Below, piece after piece: positions 48,599 through 55,701 of a stretch of 64,000 nt of DNA. Source of the DNA: Actinomadura opuntiae (GTDB lineage: Bacteria > Actinomycetota > Actinomycetes > Streptosporangiales > Streptosporangiaceae); contig NZ_JASNWF010000007.1 of assembly GCF_030283205.1 (NCBI RefSeq), forward strand, positions 62,001-126,000, written 5' to 3'. Position numbers and translations under genes: made by a program. The notes below the pieces were generated by a model, which worked only from the letters and a program-made list of their open reading frames with translations, was not told the origin of the DNA and did not search any database. How positions within the stretch are numbered: the stretch's first letter is position 1; each line of letters starts with the position of its first letter.

Positions 48599-48614
48599 AG
48601 GCCCTGGGGGGCCT
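48599..48614 (+). terminator. Short hairpin behind the response regulator gene
   Basis: AGGCCC and GGGCCT (6-bp stem, 4-nt loop) lie 20 nt after the stop. The hairpin is short and no T-tract follows, so termination is only plausible. Confidence 0.4.
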
Positions 48615-48868
48615 TCCTTCGGCGGGCGCTGCGTGCGATCGCTGCATCGCTTCGACTCGGCCCTGGGGCCTCGCTGCGCGATCGGATTCTTGCTTCGCTC
48701 GAATCCGGCTTCGCTTGCGATCGCAACGGCTCAGGCCCGTCGTGGCCGGGCCAACGGGCTGAGCTCGTCGCGATCAGGCACTACGGGCTCGCCTCCGGCT
48801 TCGCCCGGAGCGCGACGGACTTACGGCCCGAGGTGGTTAGCAACACATCCTAATTGGGCCGATCGGAC
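48615..48868. other. Non-coding, repeat-like intergenic stretch
   Basis: This stretch carries no credible gene on either strand. It is dense in short self-complementary words (GCGATCGC twice, AATCCGGCTTCGC and GGATTC blocks, GGGCCNNCGG). It could be a dispersed intergenic element of this genome or degraded mobile DNA bordering the VOC/transposase patch. Confidence 0.4.
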
Positions 48869-48869
48869 G

Positions 48870-49307
48870 TCAGTTCTTCTTCAGTTCCTCGGCGAGCATC
48901 ACGATGATGCCGCTGGGACCGTGGACGTACGTGAGCTTGTACATGTCCTCATAGGTGGCCACACCGCGAAGCGGACGGCATCCGTGTTTCGCGGCTATCT
49001 CAAGGGCTTTGTCGATGTCGTCGACTGAGAAGGCGACGCGGTGCATGCCAATCTCGTTGGGACGAGTGGGCTCCGATTCGATCGCTTCGGGATGGATGTA
49101 CTCGAAGAGCTCAAGGCGACCGTGACCGTCTGGCGTCTGGAGCATCGCGATGTTGGCGTGGTTGCCATCAAGGCCGACGGCGGTGTCGGTCCACTCACCA
49201 CTGACCGTGTCACGGCCGATGACCGTGAGACCGAGGTCTGTGAAAAAGGAGATCGCTGCTTCGAGGTCGCGAACGGTGATGCCGACGTTCTCGAGTTTGA
49301 TGGCCAT
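48870..49307 (-). CDS. VOC (glyoxalase/bleomycin-resistance fold) family protein
   Basis: The 145-residue protein has two beta-alpha-beta-beta-beta modules. IKLENVGITVRDLEAAISFF opens the first, GRLELFEYIHPEA carries a metal-site glutamate, and GMHRVAFSVDDIDKALEIA opens the second, followed by YVHGPSGIIVMLAEE. H and E residues suit a metal centre of dioxygenase or lyase type. Its GC content is visibly lower than that of its neighbours and it lies beside a transposase remnant, so it may have been acquired. ATG 49307 is chosen because TAGCAT ends 7 nt upstream, as in leaderless mRNAs. Confidence 0.88.
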   Translation of the reverse strand: MAIKLENVGITVRDLEAAISFFTDLGLTVIGRDTVSGEWTDTAVGLDGNHANIAMLQTPDGHGRLELFEYIHPEAIESEPTRPNEIGMHRVAFSVDDIDKALEIAAKHGCRPLRGVATYEDMYKLTYVHGPSGIIVMLAEELKKN

Positions 49308-49314
49308 GCGTCGC

Positions 49315-49320
49315 ATGCTA
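49315..49320 (-). promoter_or_regulatory. -10 hexamer TAGCAT for a leaderless VOC gene
   Basis: On the minus strand TAGCAT occupies 49320-49315, 7 nt before ATG 49307. No ribosome site is present. Confidence 0.5.
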
Positions 49321-49384
49321 CCGAGACCGGGCCGATTAGCTCCGGCGGCGAGCCGGGACTCGATCGAACAAGCCCGGTGAGCAA

Positions 49385-49600
49385 TCAGGAGCTACGGTGG
49401 GTCGGCAAATGCCGGGTCCAGGCGATGACGGCGTTGTGCACGACGGCGGCGCGGTAGACGGTGGCGTGCTTGTCGTAACGGGTCGCGAGCCCTCTCCATT
49501 GCTTGATGTGGCAGTGGCGGCGTTCGATCACGTCGCGCTTCCGGTAGTCAGCGGCGTCGAGCGTGACCGGGCCGCCTCCGCGTGATCCGCTGTGTTTGCG
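49385..49600 (-). pseudogene. IS5-type transposase, C-terminal remnant
   Basis: Read on the minus strand, this stretch ends at TGA 49387-49385. It encodes about 70 residues including DAADYRKRDVIERRHCHIKQWRGLATRYDK, followed by an AAVVHNAVIAWTR helix. That is the conserved end of IS5-family (IS4-like DDE) transposases, with the third catalytic acid in VIERRHCHIKQWRG. The catalytic N-terminal parts are missing and the sequence upstream (from about 49610) is unrelated, so this is a fragment. No terminal inverted repeat is seen. It marks past insertion or recombination here. Confidence 0.85.
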
Positions 49601-49717
49601 CTGACCTTTCTGATCGTTGGGACAGCGGGGTGGGTCTGTTGCGGTCGGGGCCTGGCGGGCTTGGCTCTGGGGCCGCTCGCGTCCGATGCGGGACTCGGGA
49701 GGGCTTGGTCGTAGGGG

Positions 49718-50407
49718 TTAGCGGCGGGCTAGGAGGAGGGAGCCGCGCTTCGTTACGGGGAGGGGAGTGCGGAGGCGTGTCGCCGCCTCGGCGGCCTGGG
49801 GGCGGGGCACGTGGCGGGCGACCAGGTAGTCGCGGATCGCGGCGCGGTCCGGGAGCGTGATCAGCGGGGCGTCCCAGCGCTCCACCTCCACCTCGCCGAA
49901 CACCTCGCAGACCCGCTCGGGAGCGTCCTCGGCGTCGAAGCCGGACGGTTCGGGCCGCCAGACCGGTGCCAGTTCCGGGCTGTCGGTCCGGCAGATCGCC
50001 GACGCCAGGAGCGTCCCGCCCGGGACGAGCACCCGCCGCGCCTCGCGCAGCGCGAGCCGTGGGTCGTCGAGGTGGTACAGCATGTTGACGGCGACAGCGG
50101 CGTCGAACGTCCCGTCGCGGAAGGGCAGGCGGAGTGCGTTCGCCCGTACGCGTGGCCCCGGGTGGGCGCGCAGCAGTGTGCCGGACGCGTCCAGCCCCAC
50201 CAGGCGGAACGGCGGCGGATCGGGGAGGGCGCGGTTGAGCGCGCCCTCCCCGCAGCCGATGTCCAGCACCCGGGACGCCCCCGCCGCCAGCAGCTTGGCG
50301 GCGATGTGGTCGTGCAGACTCCGCGCCCCGATCAGGTACTGCCGGGTGACCCGCGCGGCGAGGCGGAAACGCTCCGGATCGGCGTCGTAGTCGGGCGTCA
50401 GAGCCAT
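49718..50407 (-). CDS. Class I SAM-dependent methyltransferase (UbiE-like)
   Basis: The 229-residue protein has motif I SRVLDIGCGEGALNRALP near residue 45, motif II VGLDASGTLL, then FRDGTFDAAVAVNMLYHLDDP and the post-motif LREARRVLVPGGTLLASA. This is a complete Rossmann-type methyltransferase. The N-terminal helix TRQYLIGARSLHDHIAAKLL matches small-molecule methyltransferases. Substrate unknown. It is 39 nt from the SDR gene, same strand, and may be part of that unit. Confidence 0.9.
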   Translation of the reverse strand: MALTPDYDADPERFRLAARVTRQYLIGARSLHDHIAAKLLAAGASRVLDIGCGEGALNRALPDPPPFRLVGLDASGTLLRAHPGPRVRANALRLPFRDGTFDAAVAVNMLYHLDDPRLALREARRVLVPGGTLLASAICRTDSPELAPVWRPEPSGFDAEDAPERVCEVFGEVEVERWDAPLITLPDRAAIRDYLVARHVPRPQAAEAATRLRTPLPVTKRGSLLLARR

Positions 50408-50446
50408 ACCTCGAGTCTGCCCAGCCGGACGCGCGGAGAAGCGTCG

Positions 50447-51208
50447 TCAGGCGGTGGTGCCGCCGTCGACGACCATGTCATGGCCGACCAGGTACGCCGA
50501 CTCGTCCGAGGCCAACCAGACGACCGCGTCGGCGACCTCCGACGGGTCGCTCGGCCGTCCCGCGGGGATCGACGCCTTCAGCCGCTCGTCGCGGTCCGCC
50601 CTGGTCTCGCCCGGCCGCAGCGACATGGGCGTGTCGCTGGCCCCCGGGCTGACCGCGTTGATGCGGACCCCGTCCGCGATGTGATCGATGGCCGCCGCGC
50701 GGGTCAGCGCGCTGACACCCGCCTTGGAAGCGGCGTACGCGGCCATCCCGGGCAGGCGCTGGTGCGCGCCGATGTTGGAGGAGACGTTCACGATCGCGCC
50801 GCCGCGGTGCGCACGCATATGGGTGATCTCGTGCTTCATCGACAGGAACACCCCGGTCAGGTTCACGTCGATGAGCCTGCGCCAGGCGTCGTCGTCGACG
50901 TCGGCGACGGGCCCTGTCGCGTCGAGGATTCCGGCGTTGTTGACCGCGACGTGCAGGCCGCCGTGGCGTCCGATGACGGCGGCGACCATGGCGGCGGCAT
51001 CGTCGGGGACGGTCAGGTCGGCGACCACGTGGTCGGCGCGGCCGCCCTCGGCCTGGATCTCCTTGACGGCCCCGATCAACGCGCTTTCGTCGCGTCCGGC
51101 CAGCACCACCGTGGCGCCCTCCCGTGCGAAGGCGCGTGCGATGGCGCGGCCGATCCCGCCGGCGCCGCCGGTGACCAAGGTGACCCGGTCGGTGAAGCGT
51201 TGTCCCAT
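50447..51208 (-). CDS. Short-chain dehydrogenase/reductase (SDR)
   Basis: The 253-residue protein has the classical SDR motifs: cofactor loop TGGAGGIGRAIA near residue 14, NNAGILDATGP and the catalytic serine in NVSSNIGAHQRLPGMAAYAASKAG, where Y and K follow in YxxxK form. ADHVV and DLTVPDD mark the adenine site. The C-terminal end (DMVVDGGTTA) is typical of the FabG-like class. NAD(H) or NADP(H) use and the substrate are not decided. GGAG lies 5 nt before ATG 51208. Upstream are a palindrome and the TetR gene, so it is probably TetR-regulated. Confidence 0.9.
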   Translation of the reverse strand: MGQRFTDRVTLVTGGAGGIGRAIARAFAREGATVVLAGRDESALIGAVKEIQAEGGRADHVVADLTVPDDAAAMVAAVIGRHGGLHVAVNNAGILDATGPVADVDDDAWRRLIDVNLTGVFLSMKHEITHMRAHRGGAIVNVSSNIGAHQRLPGMAAYAASKAGVSALTRAAAIDHIADGVRINAVSPGASDTPMSLRPGETRADRDERLKASIPAGRPSDPSEVADAVVWLASDESAYLVGHDMVVDGGTTA

Positions 51209-51220
51209 GACAACTCCTAT

Positions 51221-51242
51221 TTCTAGAATGATCGATCTCGAA
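51221..51242. promoter_or_regulatory. Imperfect palindrome in the SDR promoter region
   Basis: TTCTAGAATGA and TCGATCTCGAA form a 22-bp imperfect inverted repeat (16 of 22 positions symmetric) 13-34 nt upstream of the SDR start. The placement suits an operator of the nearby TetR protein, although the motif differs from the two boxes at the TetR promoter. Confidence 0.4.
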
Positions 51243-51504
51243 TACGGGCATGAGTCGGGCTGTTCTTCGGCTCGTTGGTGGTCCTGGCGCCATCCGTTCT
51301 GCGCGATTGAGCTGCCGCGCCCTGTCGGTTGGCGATGGTCGCGGACCGTGCTCGGCGGCCAGGGGTCCGGTGACCGGGGGCTAAATGGCTGGTGATTGGG
51401 TGGGCGGGCGCCTCGTCCGTTTCGGCTAACTCCGCTGTTCCGCCGAGTGGGACTTCGTGTGAGTGTGGCGGGCTTTCGGGTGTCGTCTCGCCTGCCTGGG
51501 CGGG

Positions 51505-52086
51505 TCAGGTGAGGAGGGCTTGGGCTTGGCGTGCGGCGTCGCGGAGGCGGCCGTCCTCCGCCGGGGCCCGGCCGAGGACGCGCATGCCCTGGAAGAGCAC
51601 CAGCAGCAGCCGGGCGAGGGCGCGCGGATCGGCGTTCTCGGAGAGCTCGCCCTGCGCGCGGGCGCGGGTCAGCGCCGAGGTGAGGGACGCTTCGAGGAAG
51701 GCCCAGCTCGACTCGACCAGGCGGGCGGCCTCGGCGTCCCGGGCGGCCAGCTCGACCGCCGTGTTCACCACCAGGCAGCCGAGTCGCGGACGTTCCCGGC
51801 CCGCCTCCTCGGCGTAGCGCTCGATCAGCGCCCGGACGGCCGGCAGGACCGGACCGGGCTGCGCCAGCGCCTCGGCGATCTTCGGGTCGGTCGTCTCGAG
51901 GTAGCGTTCGAGCGCCCGCAGGAACAACGCGTGCTTGCCGCCGAACGTCGCGTAGATGCTCGCGCGGGCGATGCCGAGATGCGCGACGAGGTCGGCCATG
52001 GAGGTCGCCTCGTACCCGCGCTCCCAGAACAGCTCCAGCGCGCGCTGCAACGCGGCGTCCGGATCGAACTCCTTGGTGCGCGCCAT
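51505..52086 (-). CDS. TetR/AcrR family transcriptional regulator
   Basis: The 193-residue protein has the TetR HTH in residues 10-55 (ALQRALELFWERGYEATSMADLVAHLGIARASIYATFGGKHALFLRALERYL). The C-terminal helical domain ends LVLFQGMRVLGRAP, a form common in regulators of SDR and oxidoreductase genes. It lies 296 nt upstream of the SDR gene on the same strand and carries its own boxes upstream. It likely represses itself and the SDR/methyltransferase unit. The interval 51209-51504 holds no other gene. Confidence 0.92.
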   Translation of the reverse strand: MARTKEFDPDAALQRALELFWERGYEATSMADLVAHLGIARASIYATFGGKHALFLRALERYLETTDPKIAEALAQPGPVLPAVRALIERYAEEAGRERPRLGCLVVNTAVELAARDAEAARLVESSWAFLEASLTSALTRARAQGELSENADPRALARLLLVLFQGMRVLGRAPAEDGRLRDAARQAQALLT

Positions 52087-52091
52087 GGAGG

Positions 52092-52122
52092 TGACCGTAC
52101 GGCTATCGAGACCGTTCGGTCA
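52092..52122. promoter_or_regulatory. Paired GACCGTnCGG boxes upstream of the TetR gene
   Basis: TGACCGTACGG at 52092-52102 and GACCGTTCGGTC at 52110-52121 flank an 7-nt gap just upstream of the TetR ATG (52086). They are two near-copies of a GACCGnnCGGTC-type palindrome, the classical shape of a TetR autoregulatory operator. Confidence 0.6.
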
Positions 52123-52126
52123 AATA

Positions 52127-52699
52127 TCAGGCTTCCGAGCGCACCGGGACGGCGGGATAGTCCAGGTCCAGGGTGTCCAGGACCGACCCGTCCGCCGCGA
52201 GGGCCTCCAGCACCGGGCCGCGCCGGGCGCCCCAGACCACGACGATGTGCCCGTGCGAGGGGACGTCCAGGAAGCGCCTGCCCACCCGGACCCGGGTGAC
52301 CTCGGCCGACGCCCGCAGCCGCGCCTCGTTCACCCACTTCGCGCCCCAGGGCAGCAGCCGGTTGGCGTTGCGGACCGTGCGTCCCGAGCCGTACTTGTAC
52401 AGGTACCGGCCCATCTCGCCGGAGGAGCGCCGCACCAGCGGGTCATAGGGCGCCGAGCTGCCGCCCCCGCCCAGGCCCATCCACTCGCCGTCCCGCCGAT
52501 GGAACGTCCGGCCCTCGATGAACGGATCGACCCCGGAGCCGCCCCACTGGTGTAGGAACGTTACAACGGCGACGTCGCCGTCCATGTCGAGGCCGAGCGG
52601 AAGGAAGTCCCGTTCCTCGTCGAAGGTGTGGGGGGCGGGATCGGGCATGCCGTCCCGGAGGAGCCGCAGGCACTCCTCATGCACCTCGTGGTCGTTCAT
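52127..52699 (-). CDS. Hypothetical protein, 190 aa
   Basis: The protein has no recognised family, no signal peptide and no membrane helix. It opens with an acidic DHEVHEECLRLLRDGMPDPA segment and contains VVTFLHQWGGSGVDPF and a Gly/Ser run (GLGGGGSSAPYDP). It has several His/Trp/Arg residues and ends in short strands (HGHIVVVWGARRGP). It is on the same strand as the TetR gene, starts 97 nt behind the following membrane gene, and is separated from it by a hairpin. Function unknown. Confidence 0.6.
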   Translation of the reverse strand: MNDHEVHEECLRLLRDGMPDPAPHTFDEERDFLPLGLDMDGDVAVVTFLHQWGGSGVDPFIEGRTFHRRDGEWMGLGGGGSSAPYDPLVRRSSGEMGRYLYKYGSGRTVRNANRLLPWGAKWVNEARLRASAEVTRVRVGRRFLDVPSHGHIVVVWGARRGPVLEALAADGSVLDTLDLDYPAVPVRSEA

Positions 52700-52732
52700 G
52701 TTCGGGGACCTCTGATCGTGCAGGCAGGGCGA

Positions 52733-52758
52733 GGGGCCCTCCCGCGTGAGAGGGCCCC
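52733..52758 (-). terminator. Hairpin behind the repeat-containing membrane gene
   Basis: GGGGCCCTC (52733-52741) pairs with GAGGGCCCC (52750-52758) across an 8-nt loop, 39-64 nt after the stop of the minus-strand membrane gene. It fits a terminator for that gene; no T-tract. Confidence 0.6.
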
Positions 52759-52796
52759 GAGGTTCGACTCACTCTAGAGGTCCGGCTCGTCTGGTT

Positions 52797-53621
52797 TCAC
52801 CCGTCTGGCGTACTCGCGTCGATGCTTTGCCATCTGCCCTTCATCGGCACGTCTTCCGCCCCTTTCACATTCCTGCCCGTCCAGGTGGGAGCGGATGGGC
52901 GGCCGTGCGATTCCGGCCGGCGACCCTCCTTTCCGGCGCTGTCATCGGGCGGTTGCACGGCCCCTCGTTGGGGGCGGAGAGCGCGCACGGCCAGGATTCC
53001 GCACGCGCCCGCGAGCGGCAGTTCCATCCCGGCCGCCAAGGCCAGAGCCAGGGTGCGTTCCGCCCCGGGCGCCGAGGTCAGGACGTCGAACCACGCGTCC
53101 ATGGCCAGCAGGGCGCCGGTCGCGGCGGCGGTCAGGCCGTGCCGCGGGTCGCGCCGGGCGAGCAGCACGCCGGTGCCCAGCAGCCCGGCGGCCATCATCG
53201 CGTCGAGCCCCACCCAGGCCATCGACCAGTTCGACACGTGGGCGGTGGACGGCAGGGTCCGGGCGAGCACGACCATCCACGGCACCATGACGACGGCGCC
53301 GCCGATGAACCCCAGACCGATGCGCCGCTCCCACCGCCGCCCCGACCCCCAGCGGCCCGACGTCAAACGACCCCATGTCGGGCGACCCAGTGTCACGTGG
53401 CCCGGGGACAGGCGGCCCGTTGTCAGGCGGCCCGACGTCAAGTGGTCCCACGCCAGGCGACGCAGTGTCAGGTGGTTCGAGGCCAGGCGGCTTGAGGTTG
53501 GGCGGCCCGACGTCGAGCGGTCCTGTGCCGGGGGGACTGGGGCTCGGTGGGGCGGTGTCGCAGGGGAGGTGGCCCGCCGGGGGCGGAGGGCGGGGGTGAA
53601 GGGGACGGTGTTCGCGACCAT
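52797..53621 (-). CDS. Membrane protein with a pentapeptide-repeat N-terminal region
   Basis: The 274-residue protein has an N-terminal region of about 90 residues. After ANTVPFTPALRPRRATS it is built of 11-12 pentapeptides of the type T-S-G-R-L (TSGRP, TSSRL, TLRRL, TSGRL, TTGRL). Four hydrophobic helices then follow (LGFIGGAVVMVPWMVVLARTL, AWVGLDAMMAAGLLGTGVLL, AATGALLAMDAWFDVL, LALAAGMELPLAGACGIL). A charged tail ends it. ATG 53621 follows AGGGAG by 7 nt. The pentapeptides are arginine-rich and unlike the structural pentapeptide-repeat fold. Function unknown. It is divergent from the kinase gene at 53795. Confidence 0.6.
   Translation of the reverse strand: MVANTVPFTPALRPRRATSPATPPHRAPVPPAQDRSTSGRPTSSRLASNHLTLRRLAWDHLTSGRLTTGRLSPGHVTLGRPTWGRLTSGRWGSGRRWERRIGLGFIGGAVVMVPWMVVLARTLPSTAHVSNWSMAWVGLDAMMAAGLLGTGVLLARRDPRHGLTAAATGALLAMDAWFDVLTSAPGAERTLALALAAGMELPLAGACGILAVRALRPQRGAVQPPDDSAGKEGRRPESHGRPSAPTWTGRNVKGAEDVPMKGRWQSIDASTPDG
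53353..53532. repeat. Twelve 15-nt tandem repeats encoding TSGRL-type pentapeptides
   Basis: Twelve consecutive 15-nt units of the form CGGCCCGACGTCAGG, from 53353 to 53532, vary at several positions but keep an exact 15-nt period. They encode the arginine-rich pentapeptides of the membrane gene on the minus strand. Exact period and in-frame variation suggest recent slippage or recombination. Confidence 0.9.
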
Positions 53622-53781
53622 GGGCGGACTCCCTGGTGATCTGGCACCGCTTGTCGGGTGCGAGATCAACATTGGCCGCGGAACGGCTCACGATCAGTAG
53701 CGCGCCTATCCGAATGGGAGTGGCACCAGGTTCACCACGGGACCGGATGCTCACTCCATGGCGACGCGCGAACTGGGGCAA

Positions 53782-53787
53782 TACGGT
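53782..53787 (+). promoter_or_regulatory. -10 hexamer TACGGT for a leaderless kinase operon
   Basis: TACGGT ends 7 nt before ATG 53795 and no ribosome site is visible, so the kinase/regulator/DUF4097 operon probably starts from a leaderless mRNA. Confidence 0.5.
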
Positions 53788-53794
53788 TGCGTCC

Positions 53795-55066
53795 ATGGCA
53801 TCCATCTCTCCGGCCCGGCGTGCCTTCGCGCACGCTCCGTGGTCGCCGGCGGCGTGGCGCGACACCACGTTCGTCGTCTCGGGGGTGCCTCTGCAGTTCG
53901 CCGGCTGGGCCGTGCTGTGCTCGGTCTGGCCCTTCTGGGCGCCGGTGAACGTGACCCCGATCATGTTCGTGCTGGCCGGCTCGTGCGTCCTGACGCTGCT
54001 GGCGCTGCGCCCGCTGACGCGCTGGCAGCGGGAACGCTGCTGGGCGATGCTGGGCCTGCACATCCCGCCCATGCCGGGGTTCGACGAGGGCCGCCCGTGG
54101 GAGGTGCTGCGCCGGCTGCGCTCCCCGGAGGTGTGGCGGGTGCTGCGGTACCACCTGGTCGTCGGGCCGCTCCTGGGGCTGGGCGGGCTGGCCACCCTCG
54201 CTGCTTGGGCGGGTGGCTTGATCTTCGCGTTCAGCCACGCGTACGCGTGGGCGCTGCCCGCCACGAGCGCGCTGAGCGTGACCGACAAGGGTGACACGAT
54301 CCGCGTCAGCCTCCTCACGGTCGCCGGAGTCCTGCTGCTGGTCGCGGCGCCGTGGATCGCGGCCGGGATCCGAAGCCTGGACGCGCGCGCGGCCGCCGCG
54401 CTGCTCGGCCCCGACCGTGCCGCCGAGCTGGAGCGACGCGTCGAGGACCTGGCCGAGAAGCGCGCCAGCGTCGTCGACGCCGCCGACCTCGAACGCCGCC
54501 GCATCGAGCGCGACCTACACGACGGCGCGCAGCAGCGGCTGGTGTCGCTCGCGCTGAATCTCGGGCTGGCCCGCGAGACCCTCACCGGGGTGCCGGACGA
54601 GGCCATGCGGGTGATCGTCGAGGCGCACGAGGAGGCGAAGGAGGCGCTGACCGAGCTGCGCACCCTCATCCGCGGGCTGCACCCGGCGGTGCTGGAGGAC
54701 CGGGGGCTGGACGCCGCGCTGTCCGGCGTCGCGGCACGGGTGCCGCTGGAGGTCCGGCTGCGCGTCGAGGTGGAGCCGCGGGCGTCCTCCACCGTCGAGG
54801 CGGTGGCGTACTTCGTGGTGTCCGAGGCGCTCACCAACGTCGTCAAGCACGCCAGGGCGACCGCGGTGGACGTCGCCGCGCTGCGCCGCGGCGACCGGCT
54901 GCTGCTCACCGTCGCCGACGACGGCGTGGGCGGCGCGGACCCGTCCAGGGGCACCGGGCTGACCGGGCTCGCGCGCCGGGTCCGGTCCGTGGACGGTACG
55001 TTCCGGATCATCAGTCCCGCCGGGGGGCCGACGACCGTCACCGTGGAGTTGCCGTGCGCATTGTGA
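53795..55066 (+). CDS. Sensor histidine kinase, LiaS/DesK-like HisKA_3 type
   Basis: The 423-residue protein has about four membrane helices. A coiled segment (LERRVEDLAEKRASVVDAAD) leads to the phospho-acceptor RRRIERDLHDGAQQRLVSLALNLGLA. A HATPase domain follows (EALTNVVKHARATAVDV, GTGLTGLARRV). It has no large sensor domain, so it probably senses membrane stress or a partner protein. It overlaps the regulator gene by 13 nt. Downstream is a DUF4097 protein. Confidence 0.93.
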   Translation: MASISPARRAFAHAPWSPAAWRDTTFVVSGVPLQFAGWAVLCSVWPFWAPVNVTPIMFVLAGSCVLTLLALRPLTRWQRERCWAMLGLHIPPMPGFDEGRPWEVLRRLRSPEVWRVLRYHLVVGPLLGLGGLATLAAWAGGLIFAFSHAYAWALPATSALSVTDKGDTIRVSLLTVAGVLLLVAAPWIAAGIRSLDARAAAALLGPDRAAELERRVEDLAEKRASVVDAADLERRRIERDLHDGAQQRLVSLALNLGLARETLTGVPDEAMRVIVEAHEEAKEALTELRTLIRGLHPAVLEDRGLDAALSGVAARVPLEVRLRVEVEPRASSTVEAVAYFVVSEALTNVVKHARATAVDVAALRRGDRLLLTVADDGVGGADPSRGTGLTGLARRVRSVDGTFRIISPAGGPTTVTVELPCAL

Positions 55067-55701
55067 TCGCCGAGGACTCGGTCCTGCTGCGGGCCGGGCT
55101 GATCAAGCTGCTGGAGACCTCCGGGTTCGAGGTGGCGGCGGCGGTCGGGGAGGCCGAGGGCCTGCTGGCGGCCGTGCGCGAGCACCGCCCCGACGCCGCG
55201 ATCATCGACGTGCGGATGCCGCCGGGCTTCACCGACGAGGGCGTCCGCGCCGCGCTGGTGATGCGGCGGGAGGCGCCCGATGTCGCGGTGCTCCTGCTCT
55301 CCCAGTACGTCGAGGAGCGGTACGCGGCGGACCTGCTGTCGACCAGCACCAGCGGCGTCGGCTACCTGCTCAAGGACCGCGTCGCGGACGTGTCGGTGTT
55401 CCTGGACGCGCTGCGCCGGGTGGCCGCCGGCGGCACGGCCCTGGACCCCGAGGTCGTCTCGCAGCTGCTCCTGCGCCGTCACCGCGACCCCCTCGACCGG
55501 CTGACGCCGCGCGAGAAGGAGGTCCTGGCGCTGATGGCGGAGGGCCGCTCGAACGCGGGGATCGCCGCGGCCCTCGTGGTGAGCGAGAGCGCCGTCGCCA
55601 AGCACATCAACAACATCTTCGCCAAACTCGACCTCCCGCACGCCGAGGGCGACCACCGCCGCGTGCTGGCCGTGCTGCGGTTCCTGGACGGAGAGACATG
55701 A
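55054..55701 (+). CDS. NarL/LuxR-type response regulator
   Basis: The 215-residue protein has RIVIAEDSVLLRAGLIKLLE at the start, the phospho-site AAIIDVRMPPGFTDEGVRAA and an HTH (LTPREKEVLALMAEGRSNAGIA, SESAVAKHINNIFAKLDL). The FTDEG insertion after the MPP motif is common in this subclass. GTG 55054, with GGAG 5 nt before it, overlaps the kinase gene. Its stop overlaps the ATG of the DUF4097 gene. Confidence 0.93.
   Translation: MRIVIAEDSVLLRAGLIKLLETSGFEVAAAVGEAEGLLAAVREHRPDAAIIDVRMPPGFTDEGVRAALVMRREAPDVAVLLLSQYVEERYAADLLSTSTSGVGYLLKDRVADVSVFLDALRRVAAGGTALDPEVVSQLLLRRHRDPLDRLTPREKEVLALMAEGRSNAGIAAALVVSESAVAKHINNIFAKLDLPHAEGDHRRVLAVLRFLDGET

Noticed and set aside
48620..48760. GCGATCGC words resembling the cyanobacterial HIP1 element
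   Set aside because: Only two copies occur in a palindrome-rich, GC-rich stretch; chance and genome composition explain them.
52755..52775. GGTTCGACTC as a tRNA T-loop
   Set aside because: The preceding sequence is a simple hairpin and cannot fold into an acceptor stem, D-arm and anticodon arm, so it is not a tRNA gene.
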